Both the position numbers and the translations under genes were made by a program. Shown here piece by piece: positions 44,906 through 56,465 of a DNA stretch of 64,000 nucleotides; within the stretch, counting starts at the first letter, position 1, and each line of letters begins with the position of its first letter. This stretch comes from Ancistrus triradiatus. Taxonomy: Eukaryota > Chordata > Actinopteri > Siluriformes > Loricariidae. The DNA is taken from contig JAJAGP010000549.1 of the NCBI GenBank assembly GCA_025084515.1, positions 1-64,000 of the forward strand. The letters run 5' to 3'. The notes under the pieces were generated by a model that was not told the DNA's origin, did not search any database, and saw only the letters and a program-made list of their open reading frames with translations.

Positions 44906-46942
44906 ATGCTTCTAATTAATGCAACAACTTAAATTAAATAAGCTTGTTAGCTGACTTTTAAATAGAGGATTTTAAAAATGAAGCACCCTTATTCATTTTT
45001 TATTTAAGCACATTGATGTGATGTAATTGAACTATATAATCTGGCCTACATGAAACTGATAACAATGCAAAAGTTTGAAGTAACTATTCACTGGCAAAGC
45101 TGATTCCTGTGCAGGCCTTTTATTCTGACAAACCGGAGCATACTGAAACAGTGGGAGGTTTCAAAACAAAAGTTTGCATATAATGTGATCCTTCGTTATT
45201 ATTATTTGTATGAGCTTTCTGTTCTGTTAATTAAAAAATACCGAATGAGTTTTGATGGTGTACCAGCTTCTGGAATAGCATGCTTCATCTGTGTCCAAGA
45301 AACGCTATGAAATGGCTATCAGACCCATGTTTTCGATAGCAGATTTGTTTAAAGAGGTCTGTCTTGGGTCCAGTCTCCTCCTGAGTATCAGATCAGTGCA
45401 TCACTTGGTAGAACTTTAGTTTGAATTAATGGCATTGGACTCCTAAGCTGATCATGGCTGAATGATGAATATGTTCTTTTTCCACACAGCACTTTCCAAA
45501 TGACTTGGTCTCGTCAGGACTTGTACCAGACCATGCTTCTGTTCCTGCTATCGCTTTGACAATCCAAGGCGTTATTAAATAGGAGTGGTTGACACCTTGG
45601 GACATGATTGTGCAATCTTTGCAGATGGTTCGGTATTCATATGGGATGTTCTACATTTGAATGTAGGCTTTTCTCATTAATTTGGCAAAGGTTCAAACCC
45701 TGATTTAATTTGGACAGCCCTAATATGTGGCATGGGACGAGTTGTTACTACTTTCCCAAGTATTTAATTATTAACAGTCAAATTAAGACTTGATTGGCAA
45801 CCTTGGTGTAGTTGGAGAAGTAAGGTAATCAAAAAATGTCTTTGTGGTTACTTTATCATTTTATTTGAATCAGCCTCCCTTTTGTGAATTCAGCCTTCTG
45901 TGATGCTTGCTCTGCATAGTAAGACATTTGAAAGCACTCTTTTTACGTCAAAACCAGAGCTTTTGTTGCTGAAAGCGCAATGTGACTAAAGAACCAAGTT
46001 TGAGTAACATCTAGAATAAAGATTTTCCTATGGTTCCAGATGGTTAATTGGCGTTGATGTGGCATGGAGTTTTAATTTGCACACTTAATCCTTCCATTTT
46101 CTGCACGTTTCCAGTCGGCCACAGTTTGTCTGCCTAGTTGTCATCTTCACTCTGTATAGGAGCAGGAACACGCTTGCGTTGTCTTCTAAACAGGTCCATT
46201 ACAGCTCTGGTTCTATTTAACCTCTTTATTTCTTACCCAAACGGGTGCTATGCTGTAGTCGATGTGTGATTTATGAAGGCCAGCACATGTCTGTGTCATT
46301 TCAATTTTGTACGCTATAGGGAATTTGGCCTCTGTGTTGCCTCATCTATATGAGCTAAAACGGATGTCATGGTGAGTGATGATGAAGATGCTAGACAGAC
46401 TCGAGCGACGTTCTTCTCGTTTTGTTGTTTGTGCTGTGCTAGCACGGTTGAGGAAACCAGTAATGGTTAAGGAAACCCTGAAAACGGTTCCATATGAGGT
46501 TTGCTGCTGTGTAGGTGTTCGATAATAATGTTCTGAGTGCTGGCCCATTTTTACTGTCAAGTAATCATTGTCTATTTACCATACCATAAATCTAAATGAT
46601 AGGGGTAGAGGGGGAATTCCCCTCTTAAATGCTCCAAATGGGGGATTTTGTACACTTTGGGTTCTTGACTTTGCACAGTATTCATTACTGGATGAATAGT
46701 GTTCTTCATGATTGTTTTTAGTCAGTTATTATTTTAAATAGTCCTTGCTTTTTCATAATGTATCCTCATTTTTACCTGATGACAGCTCTTTTGAAAACAT
46801 CTGAGGTAGCTTCCATATGTGTCTGCCGTCAGCATGCTAGACACTAGATCTCATTATTCATTTTACCAGATGGCTAAACTTTGCAGAAGATATGCTGCTT
46901 TTGTGGGGTGGGGGCCCGAAATCATCTAATTACAAAAAAAAT
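44906..46942. other. No feature supported
   Basis: No recognisable gene or repeat could be defended across this 2-kb stretch. Confidence 0.45.
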
Positions 46943-48303
46943 CAGTGGTGTGAAAAGTGTTTGTCCCGTCCTGATTTCCTATTTTTGTCTCACTTGAGTG
47001 TTTCACATCAAACCAATTTAAATATCAGTCAAAGACAACACAATTAAACACTAAATGCAGTTTTTAAATGAAGGTGTTTATTATTAAGGGAGAAAAAAAT
47101 CCAAACCTACATGGTCCTGTGTGAAAAAGTGATTGCCCCCTAAACCTAATAACTGGTTGGAACCACCCTCAGCAGCAACAACTGCAACCCAAGCGTTTGC
47201 CATAACTTGCAATGAGTCTTTTTATAAAGGAATTTTGGCCACTTATCTTTGCAGAATTGTTGTAATTCAGCCACATTGGAGGGTTTTCCAGCATGAACGG
47301 CCATTTTAAGGTCATGCCACAGCATCTCCATAGGATTCCAGGGTCAGGACTTTTGACTAGGCCACTCCAAAGTCTTCATTTTTGTTCTTCTTCAGCCATT
47401 AAGAGCTGGACTTGCTGCTGTGTTTTGGTTCATTGTCCCCCTGCAGAAGACCCCAGTTCGTTTCAGCTCTGAGGTCACAAAACAGATGGCCGGACATTCT
47501 CCTTCAGGATTTTTTGGTAGACAGCAGAATTCAATTGAGACCAGCTTTAATGTTCTTTGTGCTCAGCAGTGGGTTTGATCTTGGAACTCTGCCATGCAGG
47601 CCATTTTTGCCCAGTCTCTTTCTTATGGTGGAGGCATGAAAAAAAAAACAAAACACTGACCTTAACTGAGGCAAGTGAGGCCGGCAGTTCTTTGGATGTT
47701 GTTTGTGGGGTCTTTTGTGACCTCTTGGATGAGTCATGGCTGCGCTCTTTGGGGTAATTTTGGTCGGCCGCCCACTCCTGGGAAGGTTCACCACTGTTCC
47801 ATGTCTTCACCATTTGTGGATAATGGCTCTCACTGTGGTTTGCTGGAGTCCCAAAGCTTTAGAAATTCCTTTATAATACCCTTTCCAGACTGATAGATCT
47901 CAATTACTTTCTTTCTCAATTGTTCCTGAATTTCTTTGGATCTCAGCATGATGTGTAGCTTTTAAGGATCTTTTGGTGTACTTCACTTTGTCAGGCAGGT
48001 CCTATTTAAGTGATGTCCTGATTGAGAACAGGTGTGGCAATAATCAGGCCTGGGTGTGGCTAGAGACAGTGACCTCCGGTGAGATAAACCATGGTGTTAC
48101 GTTTTAACAAGGGGGGGCAATCACTTTCACACAGGGCCATGTAGGTTTGATTTTTTTTTTTTCCTCCCTTAATAATAAACACCTTCATTTAAAAACTGCA
48201 TTTTGTGTTTACTTGTGTTGTCTTTGATATTTAGATTGATTTGATGCAAACATGCAAAAAAAGAGGAAATCAGGAAGGGGGCAAACACTTTTTCACACCA
48301 CTG
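46943..48303 (-). mobile_element. Near-complete Tc1-like family B element, antisense
   Basis: CAGTGGTGTGAAAAGTGTTT at 46943 and GCAAACACTTTTTCACACCA-CTG ending at 48303 form inverted ends. On the minus strand the transposase starts near 47950 with MLRSKEIQEQLRKKVIEIYQ (ATG at 47948-47950). It continues through helix-turn-helix, then TTVRAIIHKW, NLPRSGRPTKITPK and a C-terminal MEMLWHDLKMAVHAGKPSNV near 47330. A poly-T/GT insertion near 47640, one-base changes and a shortened middle (the GGGS region is missing near 47530) break it. The flanks are not TA, unlike the other complete elements. Confidence 0.92.
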
Positions 48304-49129
48304 GAGTTTATATAATGATGATAGTTTCCCTTTTTATTGCTTTATATTTAATTTTTGCTCAGCCATCCATTGTGTCTGGCCCTAAAGGTGAAAGTAGCTT
48401 AACAAAATGCAGCTCTAACAAACATGCCCCGACACCACAGCCTGCCCACTGAGCTCACAAGGTGCTGGTTGCATCCCAATTTAAGTCCAGTCTAAAGAGC
48501 GTGAGACAGCAATGTTTACACATAGCCTTTTATAAGTGTGTCATTGGACTGGTGTTGTAGTTTCATTTATTCAGCTGTGCAAAGTCCACAAGTTTGTTTG
48601 GGAATTTCTGCATTGTGACACTTGACATGCAGGAAATAGTGGCCCTTCCTAGTCGGTCTGGGCCTACACTTTCAGCCTGTGTTTCTTTCATGGTTTTCTT
48701 CAGTTTTGCTCACTCTTTCTGTTCAGCTGTCCTGTAATGAGCTGCACTAATAAGAATGCAAGTATTCTTGAGAAACACACTTCCTTTCTAAATGAAAAAT
48801 AGCCCAGACAGGGGCACACTAACTCCTTTTATAAGCCTACAGAACTGGGGTTTCTCTTTGTAAAAGCCACTTGGAAGATGCTATTGTTATGCTGCGGGAT
48901 AGTAATTGAAATACATTTTGTTAGCTTTTGCTAGTTGAAACGCCTTTTGATATACGCCTATTGATATTCAAAGGCAGTTAGTTCTTGGTGTGTAATTTGT
49001 TTACAGTTGTTGCTGAATCTTTTCTAAAGTGTAAACAGTCCTAGCTCTATAGATTGAATACTCACAATGTCGCTTCAATCAGTTCAGTTAGGCTCATTAG
49101 TTCTTCATCTGTATTTTGTCTTTCTTTAC
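48304..49129. other. No feature supported
   Basis: No gene or element identified. Confidence 0.45.
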
Positions 49130-49195
49130 ATATACAGCGTTTAGAAGACACTCTTATCCAGAGCCTCTTACAGAAGTGCTCTGTATTCTTCTTAC
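49130..49195 (-). repeat. SINE tail fragment (antisense)
   Basis: TATACAGCGTTTAGAAGACA, CTCTTATCCAGAGCCTCTTA match the 3' tail of the first SINE family. The rest is lost. Confidence 0.75.
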
Positions 49196-49552
49196 AAAGC
49201 AGACATTACCTCATACCACTACCAATGGGCAACAGCCCAAGAACGCCATTCAGCTAAAACCCTGTTTGGTGTAGGTAAAGGCACAAACAATCATACAGAA
49301 AGAGGAGCAATACGCTTTTCTTTTTAATTTAGTAAAAGTGTAAGTGCAGATTCAGCCTTCACTTAAGAGCCGAGTGAAAATGTGAGTTTTTCTTTGCCAT
49401 TTGAAGACGGCAAGAGAGTGGAAGTTCATTCCACCACCTGGGTGCCAGTACAGAGGAGAGTCTTGATGCTTGCCTTCCTTTGATGTTGAGTGGTCGAGCT
49501 TTTATCTTGAAGGGTGCGAGGCACAAAGCAGGGTTTGATTAGAGCCTTCAGA
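49196..49552. other. No feature supported
   Basis: GTGGAAGTTCATTCCACCAC near 49420 is a short inverted pair; nothing else was recognised. Confidence 0.4.
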
Positions 49553-50290
49553 TTAGTGCTGGGTCATATGCCCTCAAATCAGTATCACGATTAATTGAAT
49601 GCTTTACCATGATTAGGATTAATGAACAATTGTTTTTGTGCCCTCAGAGTTTACTGACAGGGTTTGTACTGTATATGGATTTTAAAGTCACAGGAGGAGG
49701 AAACAAACCCCAGTCAAATATTTATTAACTATTCGGCAGGGTGGATTTTCTGGGGATCTGGAACGGATTCATTCAATTGACACTATTCCTAAAGGGAAGC
49801 ATTTGTTCGGTACTCATCATTTTCGGTTCTCTACAAGCCTTCTGGAATGAAGTAACTAGTAGAAGAGAGGCACTGCTGTATTTTAAATATTGCCGTGTGC
49901 AATTTTAAGGAGGTGTTTAAACCCACTAACTATGGGAGCCATATCCTTCGCATTAGTCGGAAATCTCGTCCATTATGTCTTTTCATCTTCTTGAATCCTT
50001 TTCATATCGTGCAGTGTTTGTGTTATCGATAGCTGCTTTGTGGAGGTGTTTGTTGCTGGGAGCTTGCCAGTAACTCTGTTTTCGAGCCATGCACTGTTCA
50101 TATTCGGTAGCGTTAATGTGATTGTGCTCCAAGTGTTGAGAGATTTGGTCGTTGAAACTTGTTCTGCAGCTTTTACATCTGACTGACTTTTGTTTGTTTG
50201 GTGTAATCTCTAAAGGCAGAATGTGTCCATGTGACGGCACAGCATTTTCCTTTAGTACAAGTTGCTCCGTGTTTGAGTTCTCCTCCATGT
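49553..50290 (-). mobile_element. hAT-like element remnant with BED-finger coding
   Basis: The left end shows AGTGCTGGGTCATATGCCCT and ATCAGTATCACGATTAATTG, which resemble ends of fish hAT elements as I know them. On the minus strand 49983-50288 is open for 101 codons. It starts MEENSNTEQLVLKENA and contains a Cys-Lys-Ser-Cys pair followed by HLEHNH spaced as in a BED zinc finger, then a KQSYWQAP-type linker. A BED finger binds the terminal repeats. The catalytic part is missing. It ends just left of the family C element at 50345. Confidence 0.5.
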
Positions 50291-50344
50291 TGCTTCCATT
50301 TCACGTGGAGTCACATAACTACACACGTGGTGGGGTGGGTGGTA

Positions 50345-51764
50345 CAGTGGGGGGGGAAAAGTATTAGTCAGCCACTGATTGTGCAAGTTCTTCTACTTAG
50401 AAAGATGAGGGAGGTCTGTAATTTTCATCATAGCTACACTTCAACTATGAGAGACAAAATGAGGAAAAAAAAGTCCAGGAAATCACATTGTGGAATTTTT
50501 AAAGAATTTAATTGTAAATCATGGTGGAACATAAGTATTTGGTCACCCACAAACAAGCAAGATTTCTGAAGTAACTTCTTCTTACCTGTTACCTGTATTA
50601 ATGGCACCTGTTTGACCTCGTTATCTGTATAAAAGACACCTGTCCACAGCCTCAAAAAGTCAGATTCCAAACTCAACCATGGCCAAGACCAAAGAGCTGT
50701 GGAAGGACACCAGGAAGAAAATTGTAGACCTGCAGCAGACTGGGAAGAGTGAATCTACAATAGGCAAGCAGGTTGGTGTGAATAAATCAACTGTGGGAGC
50801 AATTGTAAGAAAATGGAAGACATACAAGACCATTGATAATCTCCCTCGATCTGGGGCTCCACACAAGATCTCATCCCGTGAGGTCAAAATGATCATGAGA
50901 ACGGTGAGCAAAAATCCCAGAACTACACGGAGGGACCTGATGAATGACCTGCAGAGAGCTGGTACCAAAGTAATAAAAGGCTACCATCAGTCCCAAACAG
51001 ATGGTCGTGTTGGGAGGAAGAAGAAGAATGCTGAGTTGCATCCCAAGAAACACCATACCTACGTGTGAAGCATGGGGGAGGAAACATCGTGCTTTGGGGG
51101 CGGTTTTTCTGCAAGGGAACAGGAACGACTGATCCGTGGTAAGGGAAGAAATGAAACGGGGGGCCATGTTTGTATCGTGAGATTTTTAAGCCAAAACCAC
51201 CCTCCTTCCATCAGTCGTGAGAGCATTGAAGATGGAACGTGGCTGGGGTCTTCCAGCATGACAATGATCCCAAACGACACGCTTGGGCAACGAAAGGAGT
51301 GGCTCCGTAAAAAGTAGTATTTCAAGGTCCTGGCAGTGGCCTAGCCAGTCTCACAGACCTCAGCCCCCCATAGAAAATGTGTGGAGGGAGTTGAAGTCCG
51401 TGTTGCCCCAAAACAATCAACTGCTCTAGAGGAGATCTGCATGGAGGAATGGCCAAAATACCAGCTACAGTGTGTGCCCAACCTGGTGAAGACTTACAGG
51501 AAACGTTTGACCTCTGTCATTGCAACAAAGGTTATGTTACAAGTATTGAGTTGAACTTTTGTTATTGACCAAATACTTATTATTTTCCCACATTAATTTA
51601 CAATTAAATTCTTTAAAAATCTACAGTGTGATTTCCTGGATTTTTTTCTCATGTTGTCTCTCATAGTTGAAGTGTAGCTATGATGAAAATTACAGACCTC
51701 TCTCATTTTTCTAAGTAGGAGAACTTGCACAATCAGTGGCCGACTAAATACTTTTGCCCCACTG
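50345..51764 (+). mobile_element. Tc1-like family C element, internally deleted
   Basis: The ends CAGTGGGGGGGG and CTTTTGCCCCACTG are flanked by TA at 50343-50344 and 51765-51766. The transposase start is at 50679 (CCATGG context). The first frame gives MAKTKELWKDTRKKIVDLQQ, a helix-turn-helix region (VNKSTVGAIVRKWKTYKT) and LPRSGAPHKISSREV. A deletion near 50995 removes the first catalytic Asp region (SDETK). GGGN-type sequence, QHDNDPK (second Asp, shifted frame, near 51255) and the C-terminal region follow. It is therefore inactive, but it is the best guide to the family. Confidence 0.95.
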
Positions 51765-51766
51765 TA

Positions 51767-53333
51767 TGTCTTTAAGGGGAAGGTATGTACATTCAAAATA
51801 ATCTGTCCCGTCTTATGGTTACACAGTGCACATTTGGTGACTGTGGAGGGCCCAGATGGCTAAGAGCAGGCCTGCTGCAATGACAGAGCTAGGTCCAGCC
51901 TCCACTTGTCTAAATGTAGGCGATGGTAGGAAATCGACAGTCCTGCCACAGTATGCTTTTCTGTTAATCTGCAAATGTATTTTGAAATGGAAGCAGGCAT
52001 GATGACACGTTTGAGCTGGAGGTGGAAACGGAGCCTATTGATAAAGTTGCCCAGCAGTCCAGAAATCTCTGCGCTAGAACAGAAATTGCCTGGCACTGCA
52101 TACCCTCTACCCGTGACATTGCATGGTCATTTTAAAGACACTGGACTGATTTACTACAGCTGCTGCAGTATATTACTCCCACACTCGTTTACATGACTGC
52201 TACTGATTTGTTTACATGACATCTAACTGAAATTGAGCACGGACAACAAAAACCATGTAATTTGTGTCGAACGTTCGTATTCTCTGTAGTTTTGTCTTCC
52301 TTTAACCAGTGTGTGGAGTCGTTGGCGCTACTCCTTTGATAAGCAGCCAGCTGGCTACGTTTTGAGAATAATTAACAAAACATCAGTCAGTATGCCAACC
52401 TATTCTGTCCAAGTTTGTGCAAGACCCAGTGCCACTCTGCATTGAGAACTGCTGAAAGGCATCAAAAGATGTAGTGTTTATATGCTAATTAGCCAAGCTA
52501 CAAGATGCGCAGTGGTACTGTCATGTGTTCAAAACCCTACCAACCAGAAGATTTTAAACTGTATTCGGCGTTTGTAATTGTGGACCCCATTCGCACTTGG
52601 TCTTTGTATGTGCTTTGTGTGAGATTTTAACCATGCACTTAATAGTCAAATGCAGTTCCAGTCAGCCAGATCGCTGTTTCCCATGTAGAATGTAGATCAG
52701 CACATGACACCAGTCCAGCCACTTCCTGTGTTTACTACTTTTTTTTTTTTTGCATGAGACAGTCGCTGCATCAAAGGTCGCTATTTTACATAACGTCTTT
52801 TAAGTTCCTTTTACCATGAGGAAGGTGCCAGGAGTTAATGTTTAGAATGAAATGGCTGTTGAAATGCCTAATGCAGAGATCAGCCTGACTGCTTATGTAA
52901 CAAGTGCTACCACTGTTTTTTGCTTCAGTAGTTAGCAGCCTTCAGATTGCTGAAAACAAAATAAAACGTTTTTTGAATTCACCAGCCCTGCGTGTCCACC
53001 TTGATTGTTTGGATGGACGTCATAGATCACGTGTGCTTTTGGGGTTTGGTAGTCAGGCATGTCTTGGAGAAACGGATGCAGTTACACTTGTTTAATATGT
53101 GCATCTCTTCCAGACTTCTGAAGTGTTTTGAGCAGTGGTACTTAACATAAATATGAATGGGCCTTGGGTGCATTTACACACACACTTTTAGGTGGCTTAT
53201 CCCTACCGAGAAACAACAGACGCATGAAACACAGTCACGAATACCAAAGCCATCATGCATGAAATCACCTCAGTCTTTCCATTATATTATTGCAAAGTGG
53301 GTAGCTTGATTCAGCATTAGGTAATTCGGTGTG

Positions 53334-53338
<5 letters not shown>
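51767..53338. other. No feature supported
   Basis: No gene found. A poly-T run lies near 52740-52751. Confidence 0.45.

Positions 53339-53404
<66 letters not shown>
53339..53404. repeat. (AT)33 microsatellite
   Basis: Thirty-three uninterrupted AT units, then CTATATATATCTC. A perfect palindrome that could form a hairpin. Confidence 0.97.
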
Positions 53405-53406
<2 letters not shown>

Positions 53407-53694
53407 ATATATATCTCAGGATATTATAGTTAGGAATGACAGGGAGCTTGGGTTTGGGTTCCAGCGGTATCTTTCAAAAATATTTAGGGTTACATGCAGA
53501 CACAATTGGTTGTTTGGTGGATCATTTCCCTGGCACTGCAGCAGCCCCAACAAGGGTCTGTGATCCCGTCCAGCAACTCTGACCAGGAAAAGGCGAGCTT
53601 ATCACTAGCGATGTACTGATCTGACACACAGGAATCAGAACAACACAAATATATTTGTATGTCTAAAAGCACTTTTAGAAATATCTAGGTTGAC

Positions 53695-53835
53695 AGCCCT
53701 AATTGAAAAAATAACCTAGGGTGACAGTGGCAAGGAAAAACCTCCCTAAACATAAGGAAGAAACCTTGGGAGAACCAAGACACAAAAAGGGACTCGACTT
53801 CCTTAGCCAGCCTAGATGATGAACTGTGTGTTTGA
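53695..53835 (-). repeat. Detached LINE 3' tail, antisense
   Basis: AACCTAGGGTGACAGTGGC, AGGAAGAAACCTTGGGAGAA and AGCCAGCCTAGATGATGAAC match the complement of 35590-35690. Confidence 0.85.
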
Positions 53836-53944
53836 ATGAATTGTAAATTTTTTTTTTGTTGTATTCTATAACTGACAAATTCCAAATAAGTACGCATTTG
53901 CCTTAGTTTTTTAAAGACGGACTGGGCGTTACCAAGCAGTCATC

Positions 53945-54175
53945 AAGGTTTAGGATGGTTGGAGATGACCTGCGCCTCACAGCCTTGGGTACGACTCAGT
54001 TTGGGGTAAAATTTGGGTACATGCCCAAAGCTAAGGGATGAATTAAAAATAATAAGCAGTGGCTCTGTAATATTAGGTGTTAATTCTTTAAGTAAGCGTG
54101 TAGGAATTGGATCTAGTAAACACTTGAGTCGGTCAGTGAAGAGTTTGGCATTAATCATTGGGGTAAAAATATGCT
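53945..54175 (-). pseudogene. L2-like LINE reverse transcriptase fragment, antisense
   Basis: The minus strand gives LLDPIPTRLLKELTPNITEP then LLIIFNSSLSFGHVPK, which matches plus-strand codons near 33440-33545 of the LINE (LLDPIPTRSLKQ..., ILNSSLTFGYVPKS). It is a short piece of the linker just before the RT palm, separated from its tail at 53695 by about 110 bp. Confidence 0.85.
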
Positions 54176-54931
54176 AATTGCACTACACTAGTGTACTATA
54201 AAGTATTGAAATAACACTTCATTAAATCACTAATATCAGTGGTTTGATATGTGCATTTTTTCAGTCGTACATGCAGTCACATTGTTGCCCCGCCAAACCT
54301 CTTGGTCCACAGGAACCACTGTCACAAATGTTCTTACAGACTGTAGCTTGTGTTTTCTGTGGTCTACTTGAAATCAGCTGAGCGTGAACATGCCATAATG
54401 CAAACTGCTAGCACTGATTTTTCTAGTCTAACCATCTAGAGTGGGCAAAGAACAGTGCATAACATCTCACAAGCATGTGAAGTTTAACAACAGCAGACTG
54501 GATGTTCCCATGACATGGCCTTGTTGTCTCTCCTTGCCTGTTTTCCCAGGAGAGATGCAGTCTAAATTGGGTCAAAGTCAGCACAGTGTGCTGTGAGACA
54601 CTGTATGTGTGTGGGTGTACTCTTGTGGCAGTGCTTTTGTGAATATCTGAAAAGGGTTTCTTTTTTTTAGTTGTGAGTGTTCACATTTGTTTAAGTCTAA
54701 AGTGATATTCAGTGTAGGTGTTAGTCATTCCTTTATATAGGGTTTTTCATTTGATAATCGCTCATGTTGGAAACCACTGCAAGAGTTTTTGAGTGAAACC
54801 ACTGGAGGAGTAGACAGAATTATTTTGAAATAAGAGAATTATAATCATCTCAGACTGCAGCTTTTCCTGTTCCAGAGGAATCTGTTTTGTTGTGTAATCG
54901 AGCTTCTCCGTATCGCCCTTATAATTACAAT
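54176..54931. other. No feature supported
   Basis: No gene or family identified. Confidence 0.45.
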
Positions 54932-55420
54932 ACTGGGGCTGTATTCATAAAGAAGTAGTTCCTAGTGACAATTCTAAGAAACTATCTTAGAATTGTGGGC
55001 GTTTCCCTCTTAAAGTTACGAGTACATCCTAGCAAATATAAAAGTTAGCCATAAAGCAATTTAACCACTGAAACAGGTCCCGAGGTGAAAACTGTTGGAA
55101 TAGGAAGGAGGACTTTTAGGAGGCTTAGGAGCTCTCTTAAGCAGAGGAGGAAACAGCAGAACGTTCTGCAAACATTGAATAACAGCACTATTAATTAATC
55201 ACACACTACCAATTAGATGGTGCAGGAATAAGGTTTGTGGTTGACCTTCTTAGGGACGTGCTCACACATCCTATCCAGCACAATAAACACCTGAAATTAA
55301 TACGTACAAGCCAACCCCACCACTTAAATGGACATGGCAATGATCTAAGTCATTGGAAAGAGTGGAACGGCATTTCCTGCAGTTCATAGGCTGTATCCAA
55401 TGGCTTACGTTGCCGGCATG
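54932..55420 (+). mobile_element. PIF/Harbinger-like element remnant
   Basis: The sequence opens with GGGGCTGTATTCATAAAGAA, CCTAGTGACAATTCTAAGAA and CTTAGAATTGTGGGCGTTTC, a block I recognise as the usual start of fish PIF/Harbinger elements. It continues with CTTAAGCAGAGGAGGAAACA and a short coding part at about 55220-55370. That part reads GIRFVVDLLRDVLTHPIQ-type residues in a plus-strand frame, as in the accessory Myb-like or nuclease N-terminal region of these elements. The rest is missing. Confidence 0.6.
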
Positions 55421-55489
55421 GTAAATACACTGTCAATAAAATAAAGCCAATGAAGACGTGTGTGAGATTATTGTAAAATACAGAGTGTA

Positions 55490-55645
55490 AGAAACGCCCT
55501 TATCCAGAGCGACTTACAATTGGTACAGTCTTACAATCCAAACAGTTGTGGGTTAAGGGCCTTGCTCAAGGACCCAACAGTGGCAGCTTGGCACAGGTGG
55601 GGTTTGAACCCTGGACCTTCTACCTTCATAGTCCAGTACCTTACA
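55490..55645 (-). repeat. tRNA-derived SINE (antisense)
   Basis: ACGCCCTTATCCAGAGCGAC, GTTGTGGGTTAAGGGCCTTG, CCCAACAGTGGCAGCTTGGC and GGTGGGGTTTGAACCCTGGA then CCATAGTCCAGTACCTTA-type text follow in order. The A-box end is cut at about 55645. Confidence 0.92.
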
Positions 55646-56284
55646 CAATGACATTTTTGATACCTCGGGCATCTGCAGTTATATCTAAGGTTAGTGATAT
55701 CAAAACATGGCATCTAATGGTATGAGTCTTTTAGGTTTGATTTGTATGGACCTGAATATTGTTCATCCAGAATTTCCAGCCAAGAACAAGCTACCAGTGT
55801 TGGGCCTTTGAACAAGTCCAGTAACCTACAGATGTTGGGATTGCACATTGCAAGACTAACAGACATGTCAGCAGTGTCAGTTGGTTTTAGTTGAGGTTGC
55901 TGAAACTGAGACGAGCATGAGCCTGATTTATGACAGTCAACACAGTTGTGTGTAATTTCGTTTTTGCACTGGCTAATCTTCCCCATTTTGATAAATGACA
56001 AACGGAAGTTGGCCTCTGTTTCACCTTATTATACTTCAGATAAAGAGGAAATTGTAATGTAGCTGGGGCTTTATGCAGGTGTGCATAGGTTTATTTGAAC
56101 ATGTGTACAATTCTGTCTCCCAAGTGTGCAGTGGGGGAACTTGATTTTTTTTTGGGTACTACTTTTTTCTGGCCTGGCATCTGTGGCTGGTTCTAGGTCT
56201 TTTCTCAATCTGTGTGCTCTGCTTTGCCACTGTAAGCCATTTCATTAGCTGCACGCCTGCTCTCCTTTCAAAAGCAACTGACTG
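55646..56284. other. No feature supported
   Basis: No gene or family identified. Confidence 0.45.
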
Positions 56285-56465
56285 CCGGACTGTGGTGGCC
56301 TAGCGGGTAAGGTACTGGTCTCTGGACCAGAAGATCCAGGGTTCAAATCCCACGTCTGCCAAGCCTTGAGCAAGACCCTCAACCCACAACTGCTTGGACT
56401 GTAAGAATGTATTGATTGTAAGTTTCTCTGGATAAGGGCGTCTGCTAAATGCTGTAAATAATAAA
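56285..56465 (+). repeat. tRNA-derived SINE, complete
   Basis: The best sense copy in the window. The A box TGGCCTAGCGGG lies near 56296 and the B box GGTTCAAATCC at 56340-56350. The body is CACGTCTGCCAAGCC, then CAACCCACAACTGC, and the tail is AAGTTTCTCTGGATAAGGGC and GTCTGCTAAATGCTG, ending in A-rich repeats. The internal RNA polymerase III promoter looks intact in outline. Confidence 0.93.

Noticed and set aside
56285..56350. A functional tRNA gene
   Set aside because: A-box and B-box-like sequences are present but the stems do not form a tRNA and a SINE body and tail follow.
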